Positions 24,440 through 37,809 of a DNA stretch of 64,000 nt are shown piece by piece. Positions within the stretch are counted from its first letter, which is position 1, and every line of letters starts with the position of its first letter. The DNA is from Aedes albopictus. Taxonomy: Eukaryota; Arthropoda; Insecta; Diptera; Culicidae. A program made the position numbers and the translations under genes. Where the stretch lies: assembly GCF_035046485.1 (NCBI RefSeq), contig NC_085137.1, forward strand, positions 130,204,703 to 130,268,702, given 5' to 3'. A model generated the notes under the pieces. The model saw only the letters and a program-made list of their open reading frames with translations. It did no database searches and was not told the origin of the DNA.

Positions 24440-26557
24440 CAGCTTGGTTGGGAAGGGTTTGAGGCCAATTTTGGGATCAACAGGTTTCAAAAACCCCCCA
24501 TGACGAAGAGCCGGTACAAAATTGACGATTTGGAAACCGCAAAATCCGCGCCGAGTTTACCAAATCCGCACCAGAACAAAAACACACGGTTTTGATGGAA
24601 CTCATATAAAGCCAGCATTTTTTAGGGAAATCAACTATTCATGCTCATATTGATAAATTTATTTTAATCATTATCTTATTCCATGACTATCGAAAGCAAC
24701 TTCTACATCAAAAAGTTAAAAACAAATGTTGCAAACAGGCGGAAGTGTTTAGATTGGGTAAAACAATTTTGAGACCAATAGTTCTTAAGGTGCTTATTAA
24801 TCAGGGTGTGTACTATTTTACTAGAATTAAATTTCCTGTTCCCTGCAACAGCTCCGAAAAAAGAACATTCTTGGCGAATATTTGAAATAATTTGTAACAA
24901 ACATAACATCGGCAAAAGTTCATTAAAAATTTCAGAAACTTTTTGAGAAATTCAAGAATTGATAACCGCAAAAACGTTTTTGTGAAGATTTAAATCCAAT
25001 AATACTAGTGCAATTTCATTTTGAATTCGCTAATGAATATCGGGAGACATTTCTGAAAAGGGTAGCATTTCAGAAAACAAATGTCTGGTAATAATTATGA
25101 GCATTAAGCAAAACATTTGCAGAAAATTAGTAATTAGAATTTTATGATAAGAGTTTCTGGTCACATCTTTGGAATTTCTGTAATGATTTCAGCAAAAATG
25201 TCCTCGGTCTTGGGATCTCGGAGGCTTCAACAGTATCTTCAAGTTTTCTAAAAAAATACGCAGAGAATTTTACCAAGAAACCTTTTAATAACTGTGCCCG
25301 CAATTTTATCAACGAGTCTCCCGATTGGAAATCAAAGTGAAATTTTACCATGTCTCTGCAGAAGTTTATATATTTTTATGATAATTTGGTCGAAGTTTTT
25401 AATGAAAAATCGATCAGACGCAAGTTCTACTGATAACTGATTCAGGAATTCCGTCATTTTGAAACTCTTCCATAATGAATCAAGAAAATCCTGCAGGCTA
25501 TTTTGGAACAAATTACGCTAGAAACTTTTCATGATTAATATTCTATCCAGAGTTTTTCCAAAGCTTGTTCCATCGAACACTCAAAAAAGGCCACCATCAA
25601 AATCTCCAGGACGTTTTACCTGAATTTGTTTTTAGAACTTTTAGAATTTTCAAGACATTATCGAGACAGAAAAATAAACAAATTCATTTTTCACGACACA
25701 CACACAGTAAAAAAAGTCAATGATTTTCTCATTTGGTCGAACGCCATTTGGCCGAATGCCATCTGGCTGAAAGGGTCGTTTGACCGAATTACGATCAAAA
25801 GGATTTTGTTCAAATTTATAAATGAGATTGCATATTTCGTTTGATACTATGTTTCCCTTTTTTTTTTTGGTATACTTTACTTTCAGCCTTGAAGATTCGT
25901 TTCTGTTGAACCCCTGACACCTACTCCCTCCCCCCACAAGGATTTCTGGATAATCGTTTCACGATTTGGCATGCTGTCCTCCTTCAAGATTGCGACTCTG
26001 CTATGGCTTCTGCCGCGTGAGCCTTTATTTTTAAGTTATTATTAGAATGCTTTATGAAAACATAAAGAGGTTTTGTGCCTCTTTGAGAAAGATTTCGTAT
26101 TTCGTATTTGTAATGTCAAAATCACTCAAAGGGGGTTTCCCTCTTTCAAAATTAAGTTAAAATAAACATAGTTTAATCATTAAAGGGCTAGTAAACCTTG
26201 AAACGGCATTAAATCATAGGCTGCTCTTCCGAGGTATACTGATATAGGGTATCGCGCCACTTGGGCGGTGGCTTCTATATTCGTCTGTTTGCCACTATAA
26301 CTCAGTCAATTTTGAACCAATTGACTTGAATTTTTTTTTTTGTTTATATTTATGTGTATTTTAACTTATAGCTAATTCTACACTTATTGACTTGAAATGT
26401 TGTACACGGGTAGATACTATACCTATCTCACCACATTCCAAAAGTTGTGTCAATTGGTTTAAATTTGACTGAGTTATAGTGGAAAACAGACGAATATAGA
26501 AGCCACCGCCCAAGTGGCGCGATTCCCTATTGGGTTTCTCATTAATGTTTAGACTAC
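24440..26557 (+). repeat. 2.1-kb direct duplication, copy 2
   Basis: Near-identical to 21976-24100. Copy 1 continues into the foldback spacer; this copy continues into single-copy DNA ('tgtgataatttgag'). It contains the second MITE copy (26266-26528). Confidence 0.95.
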
Positions 26558-29500
26558 TGTGATAATTTGAGAATCCACTAAATCATCATTTCCCAGCGAA
26601 ATTTCACACTAATCAAATTTACTTTGTTTACCTGTTGTGCATCCGACGCCCCTGTCATGAACTCAACCGAACTTGTACATGCCAGCCGCTGCGAAGTCGT
26701 GTGCGAAATTCGACTGTGAAGATAATGAATTTCGGCCGAGTCCAAATGGGTGCAAATGTCGCAATACAAAACGGTGGCATGATCACTTAAGTTCATCACC
26801 CCTTTTCGGCCAAACGGCGTTCGGCCAAACGGCGTTCGGCCAAACGGCATTCAGCCAAATGACCCGGATTCTTTTCTCAAAGATGTTTTGGTAAATTAAA
26901 GTGCGAAATTTTACCAAATGTTTCTCCAAAATGATCGGTAGACGTTTTTTTGCAAAATCTTTTCAGTTTTAATGAATTGAGCGCGTTTAATGCAAAGCAA
27001 CTTATTTAGCAGGCCAAACTAGGGACTATTAACACTGTTTTTTTTTTACTGAATTTGAATATTCCGTAACTCTAATTTGAAAATGGACTTCGTGTTTTTT
27101 TTTCTGATCGTGTTGAGTTGCATGTCTAAATGTTAAATGTATGTGCATTTGAAAACCATTTCCGCAAAATCCGCGTTGTTAATAAGCGAAAAATGCAAAA
27201 TCCGCGCCACCTGTACAGCCCTGCATGCATATGGAAATCCGTCAATTTCCTTAATTTTTTTATTCAATAATATGATTCAGTAAGATTCCGTGGGCATGGA
27301 TTTCGAAGGACTTTTTTAATCTTTTCATTCTTTTCGTTGTCCTGCTACAAAAAATTTTAAACATATGCTGAAGAATGTTCATACTGAATCTCTGGTAAAA
27401 TTCATCGAGATATTCTTTACATATTTTGAAAAAAAAACAGTATTTTAGATTTCTGGAGTTCCCTACTGTTCCGCAACAGTCTTTAAAGATTTCTGGTAAA
27501 CCAACCAAAAAGATTTTTATTACAGTATTTTACGAAAATTTTCAAATTTGTTAAACCATTCTAGTAGGACTTCTAAGTAATATTTTCGGCTAAATCTTTC
27601 AATATAGTGATTTTATCAAAATTTAAAAGAAACTTTTGAGAATATTTTGAGGAGTTCCTGGAAAACAGATGTATGGTAAAACATCTGGTTTTATTCATAA
27701 AAAAAGTTTGGAATCAAGAATCCGAATAATTTATGCTCAATCGAAGAGGGCATTTTGCTGAGATGGGTCGGAAAGTCGATACAAGAAAATACTTGAGTAT
27801 TATTATTTTTAGAAGTTAACTAGGTAGAAGTATTTTGTAGATTTTCTGAAGAATAGCATTTATAGCAGAATCTCGAACCCTGATAAGTTCATAAGTGGAT
27901 AACTGTCACTGAGGAAGATTACAAGTGGTTTTCGAAATCCGTGTATCTGTCAAAGAATAAGCATCAGACGACGGAATTGAAAGGCACAAAACTGATTATA
28001 CTCATCTCAAGACAAATCAGCGCTAAAAATAAAAGCAGGAGCAATATGACGAACCAAATTGAACTTAACTAATAATTTGATACACAACTATTAAAACAAA
28101 GTATTTTAGGAGGGAAATTCAGATGCTACTCTTTTTGATAAAGTTTGCAGCTACTTTAGCGAACTACTAAAAATGAATATCTGGATAATGTTCTAGAAAG
28201 TTTCATAAGAAAATTTCTTAAAAACGAAAATAAACATACAATATGTGGTTAATAAAATTTTCAAAAAACTTAAATTGAAGAAATTAATGTAGAAACCTTG
28301 TAGGTCATCGTGGAGAAACCCGTTTAGAAATATGTTTACCACATGCCTGATATTTTACGATTCTACATCCTGTAAAATCACTGTAGATGTAGATTTTAAG
28401 ATAAAATACGAAAAAAACACAAGCAAATAATCAAACGTTTATCAGTTTTTTTTGTTTTGTTATTTTTTATAAAGTTTTAGACGACAAAACCGATCATTCT
28501 TCATGACCTTTACAGTTATCAATCTTGTGGAGTGAGGCTTTCAAAATTATCTCTCCATTACCCAGAAAAGCCCCTTTGTGTCGCACAAATGGTTTCTAAA
28601 CAATAACGATCTTGTCAAGTGCCGCTACCCACTAACCACCACCATCATCACAGAACTATGAAACCGTTTATGAATGGCAGCTGTTCATTCATGTGACACT
28701 AGGCGATGTGCACGTCCCAGCAGCCAGTCAGCACCAGTGCGAAACCAAAGGAGATTGTCCGGGAAAACAATTTCTCGTCGGAAAACTGGAAAACTTCCAC
28801 ATCGATACTATACCCATGTAGATGAAACGGAGAGTAGACGAGCGAGGTATAATGAAAAAAGTTCTGGTGGACTTGTTGTTTGCACACGCATAGAAGCGGC
28901 GGTAGAAGCAGCAGGATATCTGTATATGAACTATGGGAACTTTCCCTGGAGAGAAACTTTGTCGTGATGGCGCGCGACCGAATGATGGAATTGTAAGGTT
29001 TTTTGTTCTGAAAAACGTGCTAAATAACTGCGGGGAATCAACATTGATAGCAAACGGTTAATGAGATTCAGGGGATTTCAAGTTCAATTTAGTGAATCGT
29101 TGCACAATGAAAACTTTTCATTTCCAAGAATAAAGCCGAGGAACAGGTTTTCAAGAGTGCGGACAAAGACATTTCTTAGTGCCATTCTTGAAGCCGTCGC
29201 TCAGGAAATCCTGCCTAACAGCACGAGCAACTCATCCGTTTCAATTTGCCTCGAACCAAACCAAACGAACCGGTCGGTTGGTGGTGCCACCACACATACC
29301 TTCATGTGTGCGAAACTGAATAATAAATTTCCATTTACAATCGGTTCAATGCGTTGAATAGAAGAAATGGCATTGTGTACCTACGGCTGCATACTGCGCA
29401 GTCATTCTTGGCACCATGAATCCTTTTCCTATAAGAAGCTTTCTACTGATTGTGGGATGTGCGATGCAGTTAGTGGAGCATAGAGGGCCTGCTAGGTGCA

Positions 29501-29560
29501 GAATACATGCTCTGCGGAAAATTTTCCGGATACCGTGAGGTGAGGCAACTTTGTTCATCC
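26558..29560. other. Mostly single-copy stretch
   Basis: At 26807-26862 a ~17-bp tandem of 'cggccaaacggcgtt' units echoes motifs at 23277-23320. Near 27165-27220 lies a 'caaaatccgcgccacctg' element end. The 28600-29560 part has more balanced composition and two ~98-codon frames (28674-28967, 29061-29357), but neither shows a recognisable domain or exon signals I can defend. No gene is called. Confidence 0.5.
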
Positions 29561-29564
29561 AGAA

Positions 29565-32500
29565 GAATTCCAGGGGGACTTCTACGAAGATTCCAGGGGG
29601 ACTTCCACGATAATTCCAGGTAAAATTCCACAGGGAATGCCAAAGGAAACCAATATTAACTCCAGGAAAACTCTAGTGGAAATTTCAGAGAAATTCCAGG
29701 CGAAAATGCAGAAAAGTTCCAGGAAAAAAAAACCAGAGGAATTCTAGGGGAAATTCTAGAGAAGTTCCAGGGAAAATTCCAGAGGAACTTCAGGAGAAAT
29801 TCCAGAGGAATTCCAGAGAAATTCCAGGAGGAATTCCAGAAGAATTCCAGGAGGAATTCCAGAGGAATTCCAGGAGGAATTCCAGAGGAATTCCAGGAGG
29901 AATTCCAGAGGAATTCCAGGAGGAATTCCAGAGGAATTCCAGAAGGAATTCCAGAGGAATTCCAGGAGGAATTCCAGAGGAATTCCAGGAGAAATTCCAG
30001 AGAAATTCCAGAGGAATTCCAGGAGAAATTCCAGGAGAAATTCCAGGAGAAATTCCAGGAGAAATTCCAGAGGAATTCCAGGAGAAATTCCAGAGGAATT
30101 CCAGGAGGAATTCCAGAGGAATTCCAGGAGGAATTCCAGAGGAATTCCAGGAGGAATTCCAGAGGAATTCCAGGAGGAATTCCAGAGGAATTCCAGGAGG
30201 AATTCCAGAGGAATTCCAGATGGAATTCCAGAGGAATTCCAGGAGGAATTCCAGAGGAATTCCAGAGGAATTGCAGGAGGAATCCCAGGAGGAATTCCAG
30301 AGGAATCCCAGGAGGAATTCCAGAGGAATCCCAGGAGGAATTCCAGAGGAACTCCAGGCGGAATTCCAGAGGAATTCCAGGAGGAATTCCTGAGGAATTC
30401 CAGGAGGAATTCCAGAGGAATTCCAGGAGGAATTCCAGAAGAATTCCTGGAGGAATTCCAGAAGAATTCCTGGAGGAATTCCAGAGGAATTCCAGGAGGA
30501 ATTCCAGAGGAATCCCAGGAGGAATTCCAGAGGAATTCCAGGAGGAATTCCAGAGGAATTCCAGGAGGAATTCCAGAGGAATTCCAGAGGAATTCCAGGA
30601 GGAATTCCAGAGGAATTTCAGGAGGAATTCCAGAGGAATTCCAGGAGGAATTCCAGAGGAATTCCTGGAGGAATTCCAGGAGGAATTCCAGAGGCATTCC
30701 AGGAGGAATTCCAGAGGAATTCCAGGAGGAATTCCAGGAGGAATTCCAGGAGGAATTCCAGGAGGAATTCCAGAGGAATTCCAGGAGGAATTCCAGGAGG
30801 AATTCCAGGAGGAATTCCAGGAGGAATTCCAGAAGGAATTACAGGAGGAATTCCAGAGGAATTACAGGAGGAATTCCAGAGGAATTCCAGGAGGAATTCC
30901 AGAGGAATTCCAGGAGGAATTCCAGGAGGAATTCCAGGAGGAATTCCAGGAGGAATTCCAGGAGGAATTCCAGGAGGAATTCCAAGAGGAATTCCAGGAG
31001 AAATTCCAGGAGGAATTCCAGGAGGAATTCCAGGAGGAACTCTAGGAGGAATTCCAGGAGGAATTCCAGGAGGAATTCCAGGAGGAATTCCAGGAGGAAT
31101 TCCAGGAGGAATTCCAGGAGGAATTCCAGGAGGAATTCCAGGAGGAATTCCAGGAGGAATTCCAGGAGGAATTCCAGGAGGAATTCCAGGAGGAATTCCA
31201 GGAGGAATTCCAGGAGGAATTCCAGGAGGAATTCCAGGAGGAATTCCAGGAGGAATTCCAGGAGGAATTCCAGGAGGAATTCCAGGAGGAATTCCAGGAG
31301 GAATTCCAGGAGGAATTCCAGGAGGAATTCCAGGAGGAATTCCAGGAGGAATTCCAGGAGGAATTCCAGGAGGAATTCCAGGAGGAATTCCAGGAGGAAT
31401 TCCAGGAGGAATTCCAGGAGGAATTCTACGAGGAATTCCAGGAGGAATTCCAGGAGGAATTCTACGAGGAATTCCAGGAGGAATTCCAGGAGGAATTCCA
31501 GGAGGAATTCCAGGAGGAATTCCAGGAGGAATTCCAGGAGGAATTCCAGGAGGAATTCCAGGAGGAATTCCAGGAGGAATTCCAGGAGGAATTCCAGGAG
31601 GAATTCCAGGAGGAATTCCAGGAGGAATTCCAGGAGGAATTCCAGGAGGAATTCCAGGAGGAATTCCAGGAGGAATTCCAGGAGGAATTCCAGGAGGAAT
31701 TCCAGGAGGAATTCCAGCAGGAATTCCAGAGGAATTCCAGCAGGAATTCCAGAGGAATTCCAGCAGGAATTCCAGAGGAATTCCAGCAGGAATTCCAGAG
31801 GAATTCCAGCAGGAATTCCAGAGGAATTCCAGCAGGAATTCCAGAGGAATTCCAGCAGGAATTCCAGAGGAATTCCAGCAGGAATTCCAGAGGAATTCCA
31901 GCAGGAATTCCAGAGGAATTCCAGCAGGAATTCCAGAGGAATTCCAGCAGGAATTCCAGCAGGAATTCCAGAGAAATTCCAGCAGGAATTCCAGCGGAAT
32001 TCCAGCAGGAATTCCAGAGGAATTCCAGCAGGAATTCCAGAGGAATTCCAGCAGGAATTCCAGAGGAATTCCAGCAGGAATTCCAGAGGAATTCTAGGAG
32101 GAATTCATGAGGAATTCCAGGAGGAATTCATGAGGAATTCCAGGAGGAATTCCAGTAGGAATTCCAAAGGAATTCCAGCAGGAATTTCAGAGGAATTCCA
32201 GCAGGAATTCCAGAGGAAATCCAGCAGGAATTCCAGAGGAATTCCAGGAGCAATTCCAGAGGAATTCCAGGAGGAATTCCAAAGGAATTCCAGGAGGAAT
32301 TCCAGAGGAATTTCAGCAGGAATTCCAGAGGAATTTCAGCAGGAATTCCAGAAAAATTCCAGGAGGAATTTCAGAGGAATTCCAGGAGGAATTTCAGAGG
32401 AATTCCAGGAGGAATATCAGAGGAATTCCAGGAGGAATTTCAGAGGAATTCCAGGAGAAATTCCAGATGGATTCCAGGAGGAATTCCAGAGGAATTCCAG

Positions 32501-35500
32501 AGGAATTCAAGCAAGAATTCCAGAGGAATTCCATGGGTAATTCCAGGAAAATTCCAGGGGAATTCCTGATTAATTCCAGATAATGTACTGGGGAAATTCC
32601 CGAGGAAATTCAGGGAAAATTCCAGAAGAATTTTAAGGGAAATTCCAGAGGAATTCCAGAGGAATTCCAGAAGGAATTCCAGGAGGAATTCCAGAAGGAA
32701 TTCCAGGAGGAATTCCAGAGGAATTCCAGGAGGAATTCCAGAGGAATTCCAGGAGGAATTCCAGAGGAATTCCAGGAGGAATTCCAGAGGAATTCCAGGA
32801 GGAATTCCAGAGGAATTCCAGGAGGAATTCCAGAGGAATTCCAGAGGAATTCCAGAGGAATTCCAGAGGAATTCCAGAGGAATTCCAGGAGGAATTCCAG
32901 AGGAATTCCAGAGGAATTCCAGGAGGAATTCAAGCAAGAATTCCAGAGGAATTCCATGGGTAATTCCAGGAAAATTCCAGGGGAATTCCTGATTAATTCC
33001 AGATAATGTACTGGGGAAATTCCAGAGGAATTTCAGGGGAAATTCCAGAGGAATTTTAGGGGAAATTCCAGAAGAATTTTAAGGGAAATTCCAGGAGGAA
33101 TTCCAGAGAAATTCCAGGAGGAATTCCAGAGAAATTCCAGGAGGAATTCCAGAGAAATTCCAGGAGGAATTCCAGAGGAATTCCAGGAGGAATTCCAGAG
33201 GAATTCCAGGAGGAATTCCAGAGGAATTCCAGGAGGAATTCCAGAGGAATTCCAGGAGGAATTCCAGAGGAATTCCAGGAGGAATTCCAGAGGAATTCCA
33301 GGAGGAATTCCAGAGGAATTCCAGGAGGAATTCCAGAGGAATTCCAGGAGGAATTCCAGAGGAATTCCAGGAGGAATTCCAGAGGAATTCCAGGAGGAAT
33401 TCCAGAGGAATTCCAGGAGGAATTCCAGAGGAATTCCAGGAGGAATTCCAGAGGAATTCCAGGAGGAATTCCAGAGGAATTCCAGGAGGAATTCCAGAGG
33501 AATTCCAGGAGGAATTCCAGGAGGAATTCCAGAGGAATTCCAGGAGGAATTCCAGAGGAATTCCAGGAGGAATTCCAGAGGAATTCCAGGAGGAATTCCA
33601 GAGGAATTCCAGGAGGAATTCCAGAGGAATTCCAGGAGGAATTCCAGAGGAATTCCAGGAGGAATTCCAGAGGAATTCCAGGAGGAATTCCAGAGGAATT
33701 CCAGGAGGAATTCCAGAGGAATTCCAGGAGGAATTCCAGAGAAATTCCAGGAGGAATTCCAGAGGAATTCCAGGAGGAATTCCAGAGGAATTCCAGGAGG
33801 AATTCCAGAGGAATTCCCGGAGGAATTCCAGAGGAATTCCAGGAGGAATTCCAGGAGGAATTCCAGGAGGAATTCCAGGAGGAATTCCAGGAGGAATTCC
33901 AGGAGGAATTCCAGGAGGAATTCCAGGAGGAATTCCAGGAGGAATTCCAGGAGGAATTCCAGGAGGAATTCCAGGAGGAATTCCAGGAGGAATTCCAGGA
34001 GGAATTCCAGGAGGAATTCCAGGAGGAATTCCAGGAGGAATTCCAGGAGGAATTCCAGGAGGAATTCCAGGAGGAATTCCAGGAGGAATTCCAGGAGGAA
34101 TTCCAGGAGGAATTCCAGGAGGAATTCCAGGAGGAATTCCAGGAGGAATTCCAGGAGGAATTCCAGGAGGAATTCCAGGAGGAATTCCAGGAGGAATTCC
34201 AGGAGGAATTCCAGGAGGAATTCCAGGAGGAATTCCAGGAGGAATTCCAGGAGGAATTCCAGGAGGAATTCCAGGAGGAATTCCAGGAGGAATTCCAGGA
34301 GGAATTCCAGGAGGAATTCCAGGAGGAATTCCAGGAGGAATTCCAGGAGGAATTCCAGGAGGAATTCCAGGAGGAATTCCAGGAGCAATTCCAGGAGGAA
34401 TTCCAGGAGCAATTCCAGAGGAATTACAGGAGCAATTCCAGAGGAATTCCAGGAGCAATTCCAGGAGCAATTCCAGAGGAATTCCAGGAGCAATTCCAGA
34501 GGAATTCCAGAAGCAATTCCAGAGGAATTCCAGGAGCAATTCCAGAGGAATTCCAGGAGCAATTCCAGAGGAATTCCAGGAGCAATTCCAGAGGAATTCC
34601 AGGAGCAATTCCAGAGGAATTCCAGGAGCAATTCCAGAGGAATTCCAGGGGCAATTCCAGAGGAATTTCAGGAGGTATTCCAGGAGGAATTCCAGAAGGA
34701 ATTCCAGGAGGAATTCCAGGAGGAATTCCAGGAGGAATTCCAGGAGGAATTCCAGGAGGAATTCCAGGAGGAACTTCAGGAGGCATTCCAAGTGGAATTC
34801 CAGGAGGAATTCCAGAGGAATTCCAGGAGGGATTCCAGAGGAATTCCAGGAGGGATTCCAGAGGAATTGCAGTTGCAGGAGAAGCTCCAGAGGAATTGCA
34901 GGAGGAATTCCAGAGGAATTGCAGAAGGATTTTCAGAGGAATTGCAGGAGAAATTTCAGAGGAATTGCAGGAGGAATTCCAGAGGAATTGCAGGAGGAAT
35001 TCCAGAGGAATTGTAGGAGGAATTGCAGGAGGAATTCCAGAGGAATTGCAGGAGGTACTCCAGAGGAAATGCAGGAGGAATTCCAGAGGAATTGCAGGAG
35101 AAATTCCAGGAGTTATTTCAGAAGAATTTCCAAAGGGTTTTCAGATAAAATTCCAAAGAAATTCCAGGAGGATTTTCAGAACAATTCCAGAGGAATTTCA
35201 GAAGAAATTCCAGGAGGCATTCCAGATGAACTCCAGGAGGAATTCCAGATGAATTCCAGGAGGAATTCCAGATGAATTCTAGGAGGAATTCCAGATGAAT
35301 TCCAGGAGGAATTACAGAGGATTCTAGATAAATTCCAGAGGAACTTCCAGATGAATTCTAGGAGGAATTCCAGATGGAATTCCAGATGAATTCCAGGAGG
35401 AATTCCAGATGAATTCCAGGAGGAAATCCAGATGAAAACCAGTGGAATTCCAGTAGGAATTCCAGGGAGAATCACAGTAGGAATTCCAGGGGGAATTCCA

Positions 35501-35790
35501 GTAAGAATTCCAGTAAGAATTCCAGGAAGAATTATAAAGGAATTCCATGAAAAATACCAGAGGAATTCCAGAAGGAATTCCAGAAAGAAAACCAGAATAA
35601 TTCCAGGAGGATTCCAGAGGAATTCCAGGGGCAATTGCAGAGGAATTCGGGCAGGAATTTCAGGAAAAATACCAGAGGGTTTCCTGGTTGAATGTCAGAG
35701 AAATTCCAGGGGGAACTCTTAATGAATTTCAGGGGGAATGCCAGAGGGATCCCAGCCGACATTACAGAAAAATAACCTGAGGGAATTTCA
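29565..35790. repeat. GGAATTCC satellite, 6.2 kb
   Basis: The unit is the 8-bp palindrome GGAATTCC plus a 4-bp spacer, usually AGGA. Every intact unit contains GAATTC. Sub-blocks: 29565-30710 a 23-bp dimer (12+11); 30711-31712 nearly pure 12-mer; 31713-32100 a dimer with an AGCA spacer; 32100-33090 mixed; 33090-33835 the 23-bp dimer; 33836-34385 about 45 perfect 12-mers; 34386-34670 a GGAGCAATTCC variant; 34670-35790 diverged. The array has almost no stop codons, so frames of up to 570 codons appear. These encode only IPPG, LLEF and WNSS type repeats and are not genes. Confidence 0.98.
32507..33023. repeat. Duplicated ~95-bp landmark inside satellite
   Basis: An irregular segment ('caagcaagaattccagagg' through 'gataatgtactggggaaatt') occurs at 32507-32600 and again at 32930-33023, offset 423 bp. 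Because its irregularities are identical, it marks an unequal exchange or segment duplication within the array. Confidence 0.9.
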
Positions 35791-37456
35791 GGATAAACCA
35801 ACCCGAAGGTACTCTTATTACAATCAAATTGACCCGCATAATCAAACCCACCTCATGTTACGGCTCTTCTATATCGCTCTGTTCCGGAAGGAAGCCTTTC
35901 TTCCGGCGAGCATTCCTGATTGGGATGTAAATGTACGTCTGACTGAACGGAGCATGAACTCCCTCCTCCATATGGAAAAGGGGCTCCGAGTGGAACAAGT
36001 CTGGAAAACTCGATGCCATTATCTAGCAGGAGAGGAAGGTGACAATTTGATTAGCAATTACCTTATTCGGAATGAATTTCCATTCTTAGGTTTCAAATAG
36101 ATGTCATACGAGACGTTTGGCTGTGGTTGAAACGACACACACGCACAAACATATCATAAATATTTGAAGAACCGAATCTTAAATTCCATCTCAACGAACT
36201 GCTGTCGCCTTCGGTTCATTTATAGCGCCGTGATATCCAATTTCCTCACTTCACCGGAGAACCTTGAATAAAAATGCCGAAATGGCACACAAAAAAGTCC
36301 TCTAGCTCTCGGAATCGTTGCCATGGGAAGGCAGCACACTCGCTTGGATCCATTAGTAGTGTGGAGAAGGGGCGTCGTCGTGTCCTTGTCCTTTTTAGGG
36401 TGGTGGTGGTGGGCTGCCTGCCTGCTGTTGGCTGATCCGCTTTCAGGGATAAGGCAATTAAGCTCCCAGTCATTTATAATTCATGCAGAGGTGTACGTTT
36501 CGGGTACAAGGAACGACGAACGTCCCAATTACCGAATAAATTCGAACGAGAAAAGGTTCACTGGGTAGCTGCTGCCGGGTATGGTAGTGCACAACCTCCT
36601 CTAATGGTCCCACCGGACGGCGACGGAACGAACGTAAGTGAAACAGCAGAGCCTGCCTTGGCAGCAGGAGGCAGAAATATTGCACTCCTGTACTAGTATT
36701 TTGCATGTTTTATCCCTTGTTCTCCATCAAAATTCATTAGCCAAGCCCGACCACCGACCGTCGTCATGTACTAAGGATGTGTGTGTACCCACCCGGCGAA
36801 AGAACCCAACACTAGATGATTGGCCACAGAGGAGACTATCCTGAGATGTGTTTGTACGCTACCGAGTTGGGAAACTAAATTACTTGGAATAAATAGTGCG
36901 GAAGGATACCCTTTTATGTGGTGATCTGACATACCCAGCGTGATTAAGATAATCCCTTTCAGGGTGAGGTGCTTTTCTGAATTGTGGTGAAACTCGATAT
37001 GAATCTACAAAATTTCAGATATGAACTAGTTAAAAATATAGACTGCTTAAACTCTCGAGAAGAGTTATCTTCCGGCCAATCTACTCTTGATGCCTAACTA
37101 CCACAAGGATATTCTTCTCTGCTGATTCTGGGAAAATTAATCAACAATAATGCCACCCACCAGGGGCAAACAGACTAGGCTAACGTTGCTTCGATGGTAA
37201 TAAGCGTGCCTCTTGAATAAATAAATCTTCTGATGTGTATTTCATACCATGAACTGAATATACACATTCATACTCAAAGCCGACGACATTTTTCACATTT
37301 TGAGGAAATTTGGTAAAAGATTGATGCGTGTCTGACACAAATTCCAAGCACGAAACATCCACCTTGCTTGATGTTTAATGTCTATCTAACATTTTTGTCC
37401 TGTGGCTCGAGGGATGCTTCAATATCTGTACTATGGCAGTTCCTTTAAGGGCCCCT
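35791..37456. other. Single-copy stretch between satellite and SINE
   Basis: The composition is more balanced than that of the flanks. A 120-codon plus-strand frame (35738-36100) starts inside satellite sequence and has no recognisable family; other frames are under 92 codons. It could be non-coding flank or part of an unrecognised lineage-specific exon. Confidence 0.45.
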
Positions 37457-37728
37457 ATAGCCACAGCTGTAAAGGCGTGGCTATTCAGCATGGCCATGCT
37501 GAGGATGACGGGTTCGATTCCTGGTCAGTCCAGGATCTTTTCATAAAGGAAATGTCGTTGACCTACTTGGCCATAGAGTATCTCCGAGCCTTCTACACGA
37601 TATACATATGCAAAATAATCATTGACAGAGGAAACTCTCAGTTAATAACTGTGGAAGTGCTCATATTACACTAAGCTGGTGAACAGGGTTTGGCACAGTT
37701 GGAACGTTACACAAGGAAGAAGAAGATG
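37457..37728 (+). mobile_element. tRNA-derived SINE (abundant Aedes type)
   Basis: A tRNA-like head ('gcgtggctattcagcatggc') with B box GGGTTCGATTCC at 37510-37521 is followed by a body with 'gccatagagtatct', 'cacgatatacatatgcaaaa', 'ctctcagttaataactgtgg' and 'aagtgctcat', and an AAG-rich tail. I recognise this body as a common Aedes SINE, but I am not certain of its published name. There is no clear flanking duplication, so the ends are approximate. Confidence 0.8.
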
Positions 37729-37809
37729 AAGTTTATCGAAAAATGATAACATAACAAATTAAAATTAAAATAGAAAAGAACTTCAGAAGAAGTTTTTCAA
37801 AGTTTTTTT

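Noticed and set aside
23164..25937. Identical 72- and 95-codon frames repeated 2.46 kb apart
   Set aside because: Identity comes from the recent segmental duplication, and neither frame has protein-like features.
28674..29357. Two ~98-codon frames in balanced-composition DNA
   Set aside because: There is no domain, convincing start context or splice structure. Overlapping minus-strand frames exist too.
30711..34385. CRISPR-like regular repetition
   Set aside because: Units are contiguous 12-mers without spacers, and the genome is animal.
29756..34791. Open frames of up to 570 codons on the minus strand
   Set aside because: They consist solely of IPPG, LLEF and WNSS repeats from the GGAATTCC satellite and are open in all three frames because the unit lacks stop codons.
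35738..36100. 120-codon plus-strand frame
   Set aside because: It starts inside diverged satellite and has no recognisable domain or gene context. Without conservation data I do not call it.
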